The notes beneath the pieces were generated by a model. The model searched no databases. It saw only the letters and a program-made list of their open reading frames with translations, and was not told where the DNA came from. This document shows positions 30,021 through 39,073 of a stretch of 64,000 bases of DNA, piece by piece. Source of the stretch: Comamonas sp. KCTC 72670 (GTDB lineage: Bacteria > Myxococcota > Myxococcia > Myxococcales > Myxococcaceae); assembly GCA_014656495.1 (NCBI GenBank), contig BNCN01000001.1, forward strand, positions 930,001 to 994,000, in the 5' to 3' direction. Both the position numbers and the translations under genes were made by a program. Within the stretch, counting starts at the first letter, position 1; the number at the start of each line of letters is the position of its first letter.

Positions 30021-32258
30021 CTAGCGGGGCAGCGGCTCGAGGAAGGAGCCGATGAGGACGATGTCCTCGTAGCCACCCTTCGCGCCGTAGACCTCGATGT
30101 AGTAGCGGCCCGCCGGAGCGTTGGTGAGGTTGCACTTCTCAGACTGGTGGTCCTTCACGCTGCGGCAGTCGTAATCCGCGTGCGTCGGGGCCGCGCCGCG
30201 CTTGACGTAGAGGTCGGGGTTGCCCTTGCCCTCGCCCGTCTGGATGTAGATGTTGTTCTTCCCCTGGCCCGGGCGACGCTCCGGCACGTCCAGGATGAAC
30301 ACCTGCGAGGAGCCCGCCGCGCCCGAGAGGTTCTCGACCGCGATGCCGCTCTCCAGGTGGACGTAGCCGCCCTCCCAGGTCACGGTCAGCGTGGCGCCGG
30401 CGTACGGGCTGAAGCCGTTCACCATCACGTACCACTTGCCGTGCTGGGGCGCGGCGAAGAGGCACTCCTCGTTGTTGCCGGAGCGGTACGGACGGCAATC
30501 GTAGGTGGTGGTGGTCGGCGCGTTGGCGAACCGGACGTACATGTCCGCGTCACCCGTGCCACCCGACATGGTGAACTTCAGGTTGAAGGCACCCTCGGGG
30601 ACCGTGACGTCGAAGTACTTCTTCTCGTTGCGGCCACCCGCGATGACGACGGGCTCGTTCTTGCCGAGCGGGTCGGTCTCCGGAGGCGGAATCGGGACGC
30701 TCACGCCCACGGCCCGCCAGGCGTTGGACACCGACTCGATTTCGGCGGCGGAGTAGCCCAGCTGCGCGGCGGCCTGCTCCGTGGCCGTCTTCGCGGCCTC
30801 GAAGTTGGACGACGGGACGAGCAGGTCCGCGTTGGCCTTGTAGAAGATCTGCGCGGCCTTCTGGATGCCGATGCCCGTCACCTGGATGGTGCTGCGGCCA
30901 CGCGGGTGCGTGCCACCCTGCGACAGCAGGTAGAACGCCAGGTTGGAGATACCGGAGCTGTAGTGGACGCCGGTGCCCGTCTGGTAGCTGTGGTAGTGGT
31001 CGAGCGAGTCGCCATCCGTCGCCGGGTCGTTCATGTAGCGGAGGGCGTCGTTCGGGATGGACGGGGTCCACACGTCGTCGCCAATCAGCCAGTGCCGCGG
31101 CAGGACCTCGTCCGCGCCGTCGCCGTACCACTCGCAGACCGCGCCGAAGACGTCGGACATCGACTCGTTCAGACCGCCGGACTCACCCGAGTAGATGAGG
31201 TCCGACTCGTAGTCCGTCACGGCGTGCGTCAGCTCGTGCGCCGTCACGTCCAGCGAGTTGGCCAGGTTGGTCGCCGTCACGCCGTCGCCATCGCCGTACA
31301 CCATCTGGGTGCCGTCCCAGAAGGCGTTCACGTAGTTGACGCGGTGGTGCACGGTGCTGATGAGCAGGCCACCGTTGTTGTCGATGGAGTCGCGGCCGAA
31401 CAGCTCGGAGTAGCACTCGTAGACGGTGCCCAGGTGGTCGTAGTTGGTGTTGACCACGGGGTCCGCCACCGGCGCCTCGCCCTCGCGGCGAACGACGGGG
31501 CCCGGCAGCGCGGTGCCGTTCTGGCCGTCGTGCATGCGGCGGTTGAGGGCTTCCTTGATCTGCGGGATGCGCAGCATCACGTCGCCGTTGCGCGCGTCCA
31601 CCAGGACCCAGTCGCGCACCGGCGTCTGGTCCGGCTTGGTGCCGTGCTGGACAACCTTGTACATCAGGCGCAGCTCGTCATCGATGCGCCAGTACACCAG
31701 CTCCGGGCTCTTCTCGGTGGTCCAGCCCGGCAGCGCGTCGCGGTCCGCGTCCACGGCGGACAGGGCAATCTCACCCGCGATGGTGGCCTTGAGGTCGGCC
31801 TTCAGGTCGCTGCGAACGTTGGTGTTCGCCGCGAAGACCTTGCCCTTGCGGGCATGCAGGCGAAGCTCGCCGCCCAGCACGGGGATGCCGTTGTGACGCA
31901 CCGAGTAGCGGTAGTGGCTGTCACCCTGCTTGTCCGTGTAGGCCTTCTTGAAGACGAGGCTGGTCGGATCCAGGCGGAACATCGGCGCCACGGCGTCGAC
32001 GACGGGGGCCAGCGCGGCGTCGTTGAGCGCCTTGGGGCCGCCCGCGGGAATCTCCGGGAGGGGAATGGCCAGGTTCGTCAGGAACTGCGGAGCATCCTGC
32101 TTGTCCTTCTGGACGACCTTCGCCCCGCTGCCCTGCACTGCCGCCTTCTCGGCATCGGTCGGCTTGTCAGCCTCCGGAGCGGGGGTGGACTCGTTGCAAC
32201 CCACAACAACAGACAGCGCCGCGATACCCAGCGCTCCACGCACTTTCTTCTGCACCAT
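30021..32258 (-). CDS. M4-family (thermolysin-like) metallopeptidase lipoprotein with two PPC domains
   Basis: A 745-residue secreted protease. A signal peptide with lipobox (VVVGC) targets it to the envelope. An N-terminal inhibitory propeptide (FTP and PepSY-like, about 60-230) precedes the catalytic domain with the zinc motif HELTH near 340 and the third zinc ligand Glu in GGLNESMSD near 365; the catalytic His is in GVHYSSGISN. Two C-terminal pre-peptidase domains (about 540-640 and 650-740), each with a DxYVR/DLYVK signature, would be removed on maturation or aid substrate binding. The start has a strong AGGAGG 7 bases upstream (32263-32268). Confidence 0.93.
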   Translation of the reverse strand: MVQKKVRGALGIAALSVVVGCNESTPAPEADKPTDAEKAAVQGSGAKVVQKDKQDAPQFLTNLAIPLPEIPAGGPKALNDAALAPVVDAVAPMFRLDPTSLVFKKAYTDKQGDSHYRYSVRHNGIPVLGGELRLHARKGKVFAANTNVRSDLKADLKATIAGEIALSAVDADRDALPGWTTEKSPELVYWRIDDELRLMYKVVQHGTKPDQTPVRDWVLVDARNGDVMLRIPQIKEALNRRMHDGQNGTALPGPVVRREGEAPVADPVVNTNYDHLGTVYECYSELFGRDSIDNNGGLLISTVHHRVNYVNAFWDGTQMVYGDGDGVTATNLANSLDVTAHELTHAVTDYESDLIYSGESGGLNESMSDVFGAVCEWYGDGADEVLPRHWLIGDDVWTPSIPNDALRYMNDPATDGDSLDHYHSYQTGTGVHYSSGISNLAFYLLSQGGTHPRGRSTIQVTGIGIQKAAQIFYKANADLLVPSSNFEAAKTATEQAAAQLGYSAAEIESVSNAWRAVGVSVPIPPPETDPLGKNEPVVIAGGRNEKKYFDVTVPEGAFNLKFTMSGGTGDADMYVRFANAPTTTTYDCRPYRSGNNEECLFAAPQHGKWYVMVNGFSPYAGATLTVTWEGGYVHLESGIAVENLSGAAGSSQVFILDVPERRPGQGKNNIYIQTGEGKGNPDLYVKRGAAPTHADYDCRSVKDHQSEKCNLTNAPAGRYYIEVYGAKGGYEDIVLIGSFLEPLPR

Positions 32259-32576
32259 GTAATCCTCCTAAGCGGAAAGATTAGGAAGGATGGTGACACA
32301 GGGCTGACGCGTATTTCAAGGTTGCGCGATTATTTCACTTATTATTCGCTTCTCAGATTTCAGTTTATTTAACGCTATTCCCACAATTTCGTGGACTTAC
32401 AAAGCCTACAATGCGTGCGGGCCGGCCATCACACGACGTATCAGGTCGTCCCTTTCCGCTTCGCTTCCGTCGCGGCGACGCCAGCGCTTCGAGGAGCACG
32501 TACTGCCCTCCGGTGCGTGTGCGCGGGACTGGAATCAACGTCGTCTGCCATTACGCTTCCGCGGTGGGAGGCAACG
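32259..32576. other. Divergent intergenic region with an AT-rich tract
   Basis: About 320 bp separating the M4 protease and the quinone oxidoreductase, transcribed in opposite directions. The stretch from about 32316 to 32395 is much more AT-rich than the rest of the window and probably carries the protease promoter. No exact -35/-10 pair could be fixed. No small gene was recognised. Confidence 0.5.
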
Positions 32577-33554
32577 ATGCGCGCACTGCAGCTGCAGCGG
32601 CTGGACGGGCCCGAGGGGCTCCAACTGGTGGACGTGCCGGAACCCGAGGCGGGGGACTCCGTGCTCATCGACGTGGTGGCGGCCGGCGTGAGCTTTCCGG
32701 ACCTGCTGCTCACCCGGGGGCAGTACCAACTGAAGCCCGCGCTTCCCTTCATCCCCGGCGTGGAGGTGGCGGGGGTCGTCCGGGAGGCGCCCGAGGGCGC
32801 GGCGGTGAGGCCCGGCCAGCGGGTGATGGCCTTCAGCTTCGGGCTGGGCGGCTTCGCCGAGGTGGCCGCGATTCAGCAGGAGATGGTGTTCCCCATCCCC
32901 GCGGCGTGGAGCTTCGAGGCCGCGGCGGGCGTGGTGATGAACTACCACACCGCGCACTTCGCGCTGCACCGGCGAGGCCGGCTGAAGGCGGACGAGACGG
33001 TCGTCGTCCACGGCGCGGCGGGAGGCGTGGGCACGGCGGCGGTGCAGGTGGCGCGCGGCGCGCGGGCCCGGGTCCTCGCGGTGGTGAGTGACGCGCGCAA
33101 GGCGGAGGTCGCGCGGCGGGCCGGCGCGGATGACGTGCTGCTGTCGACGGGGGACTGGGTGGCGCAGGTCCGCGAGAAGACGGGCGGCGTGGGCGCCAAC
33201 GTGGTGGTGGACCCGGTGGGTGGCGACATCTTCGACAAGAGCCTCAAGTGTCTGGCGCCCGAAGGCCGCCTGCTGGTGGTGGGCTTCGCGAGCGGACGCA
33301 TCCCGGAGGTCCCGGTGAACCGGCTGCTGCTGCGCAACATCGACGTGGTCGGCGTCGCGTGGGGCGGCTTCCTCCTGCACGAGCCGTCGCTGACGCGCAC
33401 CATCGCCAAGGACCTGGAGGCCATGGCGGACCGCGGGGTGCTCGCGCCCATCGTCGGGCCGGTGTTCCCGCTGGAGCAGGGAGCCCAGGCTCTCCGGGAG
33501 CTGGACGCGCGCCGGGCCACGGGCAAGGTGGTGCTGCGCATGCGCGAGGGCTGA
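32577..33554 (+). CDS. Zinc-independent quinone oxidoreductase (MDR family)
   Basis: A 325-residue medium-chain dehydrogenase/reductase of the quinone oxidoreductase type. The GroES-like domain covers about 1-120 and the NAD(P)-binding Rossmann domain follows, with HGAAGGVGTAAVQ near 145. The zinc-binding Cys/His of alcohol dehydrogenases are missing, as expected for this group. It is predicted to reduce quinones or enals with NADPH. The start at 32577 is preceded by GGGAGG with a 5-nt spacer, which is decisive over the longer upstream frame. Confidence 0.85.
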   Translation: MRALQLQRLDGPEGLQLVDVPEPEAGDSVLIDVVAAGVSFPDLLLTRGQYQLKPALPFIPGVEVAGVVREAPEGAAVRPGQRVMAFSFGLGGFAEVAAIQQEMVFPIPAAWSFEAAAGVVMNYHTAHFALHRRGRLKADETVVVHGAAGGVGTAAVQVARGARARVLAVVSDARKAEVARRAGADDVLLSTGDWVAQVREKTGGVGANVVVDPVGGDIFDKSLKCLAPEGRLLVVGFASGRIPEVPVNRLLLRNIDVVGVAWGGFLLHEPSLTRTIAKDLEAMADRGVLAPIVGPVFPLEQGAQALRELDARRATGKVVLRMREG

Positions 33555-33704
33555 GCGGCCGCGCCGCGCCGCGCGTTCTCGAGCGGGAGGCCCCGTGGAG
33601 CCCGGTGACTGTCCGCCGGGCGTGCGGCCAGCCACGCGAGTCTCCACGCCACGCTGCCATCCCGCCCCGGGGGCCACCACCTTCGTCGAGGAGGTGATGG
33701 CACC

Positions 33705-34010
33705 ATGGCGGACGACCCCTTGGACCGGCAGCACCAGCGAGAACGCGAACAGGAGCGCAAGCGGCTGCGCGAGGAGGAAGAGAAGGACCTGGACGTGGAA
33801 TCCCACCGGGGACCGCGCCCCCTCGAAGGCTTCGCGGGAGGCCACACCACGTGGACGGGCCTGCAGGATGACGCGTCCGCCCGGAGCGTCCACGCGGGAG
33901 ATGCCGCCGCCTCCTGGGAGGCCAGCGAACGGCAAGCCCGGCTGGAGCCCGAGCCTGAATCCCGGGATGACGACGTGGAGGCCCAGGGCCGGCGGCCCGC
34001 GCGGGAGTGA
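33705..34010 (+). CDS. Small, highly charged hypothetical protein
   Basis: A 101-residue hydrophilic protein, rich in Arg, Glu and Asp, probably largely disordered. The N-terminal QHQREREQERKRLREEEE run is likely a helix. No homologue is recognised. GAGGAGGTG lies shortly upstream of the ATG, which supports translation. A 150-bp gap precedes it, and the next gene follows after 55 bp. Confidence 0.6.
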   Translation: MADDPLDRQHQREREQERKRLREEEEKDLDVESHRGPRPLEGFAGGHTTWTGLQDDASARSVHAGDAAASWEASERQARLEPEPESRDDDVEAQGRRPARE

Positions 34011-34065
34011 GCCGCGCGCCGAGACAGCCCCGGCGGCGCGACACCCGGGCTGTTAACCTCCGCGC

Positions 34066-35235
34066 GTGCCTTCCTCCCCTCCCGCGGTCACGCTCACTCC
34101 GGATGAAGCCCGGCACTACCTCGTCGGCCAGCTCGGGCTGGCGCGGCCGGGGTTCCCCTCCGGGGCGCGGGGCGTGCGCGCGATGCTCAAGGCCCTTCGC
34201 TGCATCCAGTTGGACCCGCTGGATGTGATTGGCACCAACGCGGACCTGGTGGCCCTGGCGCGCGTGGACGGCATCGCGCGGGGTGACGTGTACCGCCACC
34301 TGCTGCCGGGCCACGCCTTCGAGCACATCGCCAAGGAGCGATGCCTGCTGCCCGTCAGCGCGTTTCCCTACTACCGCGAGCGCGCCGCGCGGCTCCCCAC
34401 GTGGCGGTTGGAAGAGCGGCTCGCGCGGGTGCCGGAGCCGGTGCTCCAGGCCGTGCTCGCGGAGCTGGCCGAGACGGGCCCCGCCTCCGCGAAGATGCTG
34501 AAGGACCACGGCGCCGTGGTGCCGCTGGACTGGAGCGGCTGGAAGAGCACCACGCGCGCCACCGCCATGGCCCTGGACGTGCTGGGCGCCCGCTGCCAGG
34601 TGGTGGTGTGCGGACGCGCGCCGGGCGGCAAGGTGTACGACGTTCCGCGCCGCGCCCTGCCCCGCCACGCGGACGCCGCCGTGAAGCAACCCGTCGACGC
34701 CTGGGCGCTGCTCGAGCGCGTGGAGGCCGCGGGCCTGCTGAGCCGCGCCAGCGGGGCCCACTGGTCCTCGCTGAAGCACGTGCGCACCGGCACGCTGCCG
34801 GACACGTTGGTGCGGGAAGGGCTGTTGGAGGAAGTGGCCGTGGGCGGCTCCCCCCGCCGCTACCTGGCGCCCTCGGGCTTCCGGCGCCGCGACCTCCCGG
34901 AGCCCGATGCCCGGATGCGCATCCTGGGCCCGCTGGACGCCGTGTTGTGGGACCGCGAGCTGGTGCGCGTCGCCTTCGGGTTCGACTACGTGTGGGAGGT
35001 GTACAAGCCCGCCGCGCAGCGGCAGTGGGGCTGGTACGTGTGTCCGCTGCTGCACCGCGGGCGGCTGGTGGGGCGGCTGGAGGCACGCGTTCGCGAAGGC
35101 ACCCTGACGGTGGACAACGTGTGGCGGGAGCAAGGCGTGAAGCTGGACGACGCGGCGCTGGACGAGACGCTGGCGCGTCATGCGGCGGCGTGTGGCGCCA
35201 CCCGCGTCAAACGGCCCCGGGCCCGCGTGGCGTGA
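34066..35235 (+). CDS. YcaQ/AlkX-like DNA glycosylase (HTH_42 family)
   Basis: A 389-residue winged-helix protein of the HTH_42 family, whose studied members YcaQ (AlkX) and AlkZ excise alkylated or crosslinked bases. The catalytic-site pattern Q-hydrophobic-D is present as IQLDPLDV near residue 48-55, the form typical of the AlkX/YcaQ branch rather than AlkZ (QxQ). Length fits the family of 370-410 residues. It starts with GTG. It lies about 18 kb from the alkylator-like gene cluster and is on its own here, so it is probably a housekeeping repair gene. Confidence 0.82.
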   Translation: MPSSPPAVTLTPDEARHYLVGQLGLARPGFPSGARGVRAMLKALRCIQLDPLDVIGTNADLVALARVDGIARGDVYRHLLPGHAFEHIAKERCLLPVSAFPYYRERAARLPTWRLEERLARVPEPVLQAVLAELAETGPASAKMLKDHGAVVPLDWSGWKSTTRATAMALDVLGARCQVVVCGRAPGGKVYDVPRRALPRHADAAVKQPVDAWALLERVEAAGLLSRASGAHWSSLKHVRTGTLPDTLVREGLLEEVAVGGSPRRYLAPSGFRRRDLPEPDARMRILGPLDAVLWDRELVRVAFGFDYVWEVYKPAAQRQWGWYVCPLLHRGRLVGRLEARVREGTLTVDNVWREQGVKLDDAALDETLARHAAACGATRVKRPRARVA

Positions 35236-35242
35236 GCGCGGC

Positions 35243-35644
35243 TCAGGTCAGCTCGGGCACCTCGCGCTCCAGCGTCTCCGCCGCGCGCGCGTCCTTGGGC
35301 AGCCCGAAGCGCTGGCGCGAGCACGACAGCAACTGCCCCGCGAAGACGGTGTCCTCCAGCGCCTCCTGGAAGCGCCCCGCCTGGGCCAGCGTCCGAGCCC
35401 GCTCGTCCACCAGCCGGGCCAGGATGCGCGCCTGCTCCGCGTGGGAGAAGAGGCGCACCACGGAGCGGGCGTCGAAGCACACCAGGGTGTCGAACTCCAT
35501 GCCCAGGGTGGCCGTACAGGCCTCACGGATGTGCAGCAGGCTCGCGTCCAGGGAGGCCGCCGCCCGCGCCCGGGCGATGTCCGGGGCCAGGCGGCCGAGC
35601 TCACGCACGGCATTCAAGGTGAAGGCGTAACGCAGGACGGGCAT
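35243..35644 (-). CDS. Hypothetical alpha-helical protein
   Basis: A 133-residue protein that appears largely helical, with no signal peptide and no recognised domain. Cys residues are few and no metal motif is seen. It lies between two plus-strand genes, with a 7-bp gap to the glycosylase stop, so the two are convergent. Codon use matches its neighbours (G or C in the third position), which supports a real gene. Confidence 0.55.
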   Translation of the reverse strand: MPVLRYAFTLNAVRELGRLAPDIARARAAASLDASLLHIREACTATLGMEFDTLVCFDARSVVRLFSHAEQARILARLVDERARTLAQAGRFQEALEDTVFAGQLLSCSRQRFGLPKDARAAETLEREVPELT

Positions 35645-35808
35645 GCGGATGGGGACTACACCTCAGACGCGCGGATTCATCCAGCCACCGCGTGTGTCCG
35701 GAACCACACCCGGGCCAGCCTCCCGAGAACGTCACTGGCCGGGATGAAACCCCGCCGACTACAGTTTCCCGTCGCGCGCTGGCCACCCCCACCCTGGAAG
35801 ACACGAGC

Positions 35809-36921
35809 ATGAAGGACTTGGACGCCATCCTCCGCGCACGCTCGCGCTCGCGAGGGCCGCTGGTGCTGGCCACCGTGGTCGCGGTGTCGGGCTCCGCGTA
35901 CCGCCGCCCGGGTGCGCGGATGTTGATGAGCGAGGAGGGCTGGCTGGCGGGAGGCATCAGCGGCGGGTGCCTGGAGGCGGACATCGTCCGCAAGGCCTTC
36001 TTCTGGACGACCTCCGGCCCGCGCCTGCTGCGCTACGACTCCACCAGCGACAGCGAGGAGGACGAGGGCGCCTTCTCCTTCGCGCTGGGCTGCAACGGCG
36101 TGGTGGACGTGCTGCTCGAGCGCTGCGAAGCGGGCGCGGAGGAGGCCCTCACCTTCGCCGCCGAGGCCCGACAGGCGGGACGGCGGGCCGTGGTGGCCAC
36201 GGTGTACCGGGGGCCGGCGAACGCCGTGGGTTCGCGGCTGCTGCTTCGCGACGACGGCACCGAAGCGGGCACGCTGGCCGGCGCGCTGCGGGACGCCGTA
36301 CGGGACGCGGCCCGCGAGGCGCTGACCGCGGGAAAGACGTGGAGCGGCCCCTGCGGGGGCGCGGACGTGCTGGTGGAGGTCGTGGACCCGCCCCACGCGC
36401 TGGTGCTCTTCGGCAGCGGCTTCGACGTGGTGCCGGTGGTGAATCAAGCCGTGGGCCTGGGCTGGCACGTCACGGTGGTGGCGGACCGCCCCGCGGCGAG
36501 CCTGCGCAGCCGCTTCCCCCGGGCGCACGCGGTGGTGTCCGCGAAGGCGGTGAACGCGGTGGAGGCCCTCGCGCTGTCGCCCCGGACGCTGGCAGTGTTG
36601 ATGACGCACAGCCTGCCGCAGGACCGTGAGCTGCTCGCGCGGCTGCTCCCGCGCCCGCTGCGCTACCTGGGCGTGCTGGGTCCCCGCTCGCGCACGGACC
36701 GGGTGTTGGCGGAGCTGTCCTCGGAGCCCACCGCCGCGCAACTGCAGAAGCTGCACGCCCCCGTGGGCCTGGACCTGGGCGCGGAAGGCGCGGAGGAGAT
36801 TGCGTTGTCCATCATCGCGGAGCTGCAAGCCGTCGTCTCGGGCCGCGAGGGCGGCAAGCTGCGCGAGCGGCAGGCCCCCATCCACACGGCGGCGCCCCCG
36901 CCGGTGCGGAGACTCGCGTGA
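35809..36921 (+). CDS. XdhC-family protein (molybdenum cofactor insertion)
   Basis: A 370-residue XdhC/CoxF-type protein. The N-terminal XdhC domain has the conserved SGSAYRRPGARM (about 25-36) and GGISGGCLE (about 47-55) segments; the C-terminal part is a Rossmann-like XdhC domain (LVLFGSGFDVVPV). XdhC binds molybdenum cofactor, directs its sulfuration, and inserts it into xanthine-dehydrogenase-family enzymes. The start at 35809 is chosen because the preceding 39 codons of the same frame are not conserved-looking. A MocA-like gene follows; the target enzyme itself is not in the window. Confidence 0.87.
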   Translation: MKDLDAILRARSRSRGPLVLATVVAVSGSAYRRPGARMLMSEEGWLAGGISGGCLEADIVRKAFFWTTSGPRLLRYDSTSDSEEDEGAFSFALGCNGVVDVLLERCEAGAEEALTFAAEARQAGRRAVVATVYRGPANAVGSRLLLRDDGTEAGTLAGALRDAVRDAAREALTAGKTWSGPCGGADVLVEVVDPPHALVLFGSGFDVVPVVNQAVGLGWHVTVVADRPAASLRSRFPRAHAVVSAKAVNAVEALALSPRTLAVLMTHSLPQDRELLARLLPRPLRYLGVLGPRSRTDRVLAELSSEPTAAQLQKLHAPVGLDLGAEGAEEIALSIIAELQAVVSGREGGKLRERQAPIHTAAPPPVRRLA

Positions 36922-37033
36922 CGGTGGGCGTGCCGCGGTTGGCCGCGCGCCGCTCGTCGCGGAAAGGGCACCCCAGCCCATGCGTCGGGGCTCCAGGCCA
37001 GGCGCCGCTGCCGCTGCCGCCACGGAGGCGCGG

Positions 37034-37618
37034 ATGAGGGTGGGCGTGGTGCTGCTGGCCGCGGGCGGCTCGTCGCGCCTGGGTCACCCGAAGCAGCTCG
37101 TCGGATTCCAAGGCAAGACGCTGGTGCGCCGCGCCGCCGAGGCGGCAGAGGCCGTGCGCTGTGGCCCCGTCGTGGTCGTGCTCGGCGCCGCGAGGGACGC
37201 GGTGGCCGCGGAGCTGGCCGGCCTCGCCGTGCGCACCGTGGACCACGCGGACTGGGCCGCCGGGCCCGGGGGCTCACTGCGCGCGGGCCTGCGCGCCTTG
37301 ACCGATGCCGAGCCCCCCGCCCTCGACGCCGTGCTCATCATGCTGTGCGACCAGCTTCGCGTGGACGCCGCGCACCTCCAGGCCCTGCTCGACACCTTCG
37401 TGCGGACACGTGCCCCCGTGGTGGCCTCCGCGTACGACGGCACCCGAGGCGTGCCCGCGCTCTTCGCTCGTGAATGCTTCGCCGAGCTGGAAGCGCTGAG
37501 CCCCCGCCAGGGCGCGCGCGGCGTGATTGCCCGGGAGCCCTCGCGCGTGGCGGAGGTGGCGCTCCCCGGCGGCGGCGACGACGTGGACACGCCCGAGGAT
37601 GTCGCCCGTCTGACGTGA
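37034..37618 (+). CDS. MobA/MocA-type nucleotidyltransferase
   Basis: A 194-residue NTP transferase. The loop LLAAGGSSRLGHPKQL (residues 7-22) is the nucleotide-binding signature of MobA/MocA proteins, and the Asp-containing MLCDQLRVD near 95 binds metal. Members add CMP or GMP to molybdopterin. Linkage to xdhC suggests MocA-like cytidylylation for a xanthine-dehydrogenase-type enzyme. GGAGG is 6 bases before the ATG. It lies 112 bp after xdhC. Confidence 0.85.
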   Translation: MRVGVVLLAAGGSSRLGHPKQLVGFQGKTLVRRAAEAAEAVRCGPVVVVLGAARDAVAAELAGLAVRTVDHADWAAGPGGSLRAGLRALTDAEPPALDAVLIMLCDQLRVDAAHLQALLDTFVRTRAPVVASAYDGTRGVPALFARECFAELEALSPRQGARGVIAREPSRVAEVALPGGGDDVDTPEDVARLT

Positions 37619-37750
37619 GCTCGCGTCCGTCACGCCGCGGATACGCGCATCGGCCCCGGGGCTGGCGGACTGGTACGGCAGTGCGTGTTGCCAGCGCCGC
37701 GCACCGTTCCCCACCTTTTCCGCGCACGAAGGTCAGCGGAAGGGGTCTCC

Positions 37751-38317
37751 ATGTCCAAGTTCAGGTTCCCGGCGGCAGTGGCCGCCTCGGCGGTGCTGTG
37801 TTTCTCCGTGGGCTGCTCTCGGAAGTCGAAGATGTCTCACGAAGGCATGCCGCCCACCGCGCAGCAGATGCCCCAGGGACAGGACCAGCTGCCCCCCAAC
37901 GCGCGGGCCGACATGAAGCGGGACTGCCCCATGGACGTGCCGGGTGCGCAGGCGCGCGCGGAGGACATCCCGGAGGGCGTGGCCCTCGTCATCGTCACGC
38001 CGGAGGCCGACCAGGTGGAGGACCTCCAGCAGCGCAGCCGCCGGATGATGCAGTTCCAGCAGGAGCACGGCACGGGCGGCAGCGGCATGGCGCAGCCGCC
38101 GGGCGTCGACTACGACGAGATGGGCGGCGCCGAGGAGCCCGGTTCGGCGGGCGCCCCGTCCGTGCCCTCCGTGGCCAGCGTGCATGACGCCCCGCAGGGC
38201 GTCGTCATCGTCTACACCGCCGTGGATCCGGCCCGGCAGGACAAGCTGAGCTCCGAAATCCACCGGAACGCCAAGTACCTGGCCACCGGCAAGTGCCCGG
38301 GCATGGCCGCGGACTGA
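37751..38317 (+). CDS. Lipoprotein of unknown function
   Basis: A 188-residue protein with a signal peptide and lipobox (FSVGC, Cys near residue 22). The mature part begins with a Gln/Pro/Met-rich stretch, has a central hydrophilic region, and ends in a mixed alpha/beta segment. No family is recognised. The upstream frame is open, but only the ATG at 37751 puts the signal peptide at the N-terminus. Confidence 0.7.
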   Translation: MSKFRFPAAVAASAVLCFSVGCSRKSKMSHEGMPPTAQQMPQGQDQLPPNARADMKRDCPMDVPGAQARAEDIPEGVALVIVTPEADQVEDLQQRSRRMMQFQQEHGTGGSGMAQPPGVDYDEMGGAEEPGSAGAPSVPSVASVHDAPQGVVIVYTAVDPARQDKLSSEIHRNAKYLATGKCPGMAAD

Positions 38318-38380
38318 GCCCACGCTTACGGCGCGAGGGGCCGCGCCTCGTCGTGAGGCGGGCCCCACCGCGCACCTGCG

Positions 38381-39028
38381 TCACGCCAGCGGAGGCAGGT
38401 GCGCGAGCAGCCGCTGCAGGTCGGGCTGCAGCTCGTCCGGCGACGCGCTCGCGAGCACGTCCTCCGGATGCGTTCCCCACGTCACGGCGTAGGTCCGCAG
38501 CCCCGCGGCCTGTCCCGCGCGCACGTCCAGCGCGGTGTCCCCCACCATCCACAACCCGCCCGTGCCCAGCGCCGCCAGCGCGTGGTGGAGGACGTCCGGC
38601 GCGGGCTTGTGCGCAAAGCCCTCCGTGCCCTGCACGTGGTGCAGCAGCGGCCCCAGCCCCATCGCGTCGACGAAGCGGCGGGCCATGTCGGGGCGCTTCG
38701 TGGTGGCCACGGCGAGCAGGTAGCCGCGCTCGCGCAGCGTCCGCAGCACCTCCGTCACGCCAGCGTAGGGCCGCGAGTTGCGGTGGAAGTGGAGGGGGTA
38801 GTGCTCACGGTACGCCGCGCACAGCGCGGGCACGTGCTCCGCCGCGGCGAACTGGCTGTACATCCAGTCGAGCGGGTGCCCGATGAACGCGCGAACCTGC
38901 GCGTACGTGGGCGCCGGCAGCCCCTGCCGCGAGAAGGCGTGCAGGAAGCTGTCGATGATGTCCGGCAGCGAGTCCACCAGCGTGCCGTCGAGGTCGAAGA
39001 GGATTCCGCGAGGAGAAGAGGCGCTCAC
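38381..39028 (-). CDS. HAD-superfamily phosphatase (phosphoglycolate phosphatase-like)
   Basis: A 215-residue HAD hydrolase. Motif I is FDLDGTLVDS (residues 10-19), motif II the Thr in VATTKRP near 109, motif III the Lys in HKPAPDV near 140, and motif IV GDTALDV near 163. The cap domain is of the C1 type, as in Gph and PgmB enzymes. It could be a phosphoglycolate phosphatase or an enzyme of similar substrate size. It starts with GTG preceded by GGAGG. It is 45 bp downstream of the DUF6311-like gene and probably in the same operon. Confidence 0.87.
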   Translation of the reverse strand: MSASSPRGILFDLDGTLVDSLPDIIDSFLHAFSRQGLPAPTYAQVRAFIGHPLDWMYSQFAAAEHVPALCAAYREHYPLHFHRNSRPYAGVTEVLRTLRERGYLLAVATTKRPDMARRFVDAMGLGPLLHHVQGTEGFAHKPAPDVLHHALAALGTGGLWMVGDTALDVRAGQAAGLRTYAVTWGTHPEDVLASASPDELQPDLQRLLAHLPPLA

Positions 39029-39073
39029 ACACCTCCCATACCGCCTCCGCCGCCCGCTGTCCTCCCTCCCCGC

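Noticed and set aside
34066-35235. Treating the YcaQ-like glycosylase as part of the alkylator-like cluster
   Set aside because: It lies about 18 kb away with unrelated genes between; a housekeeping repair role is the simpler reading.
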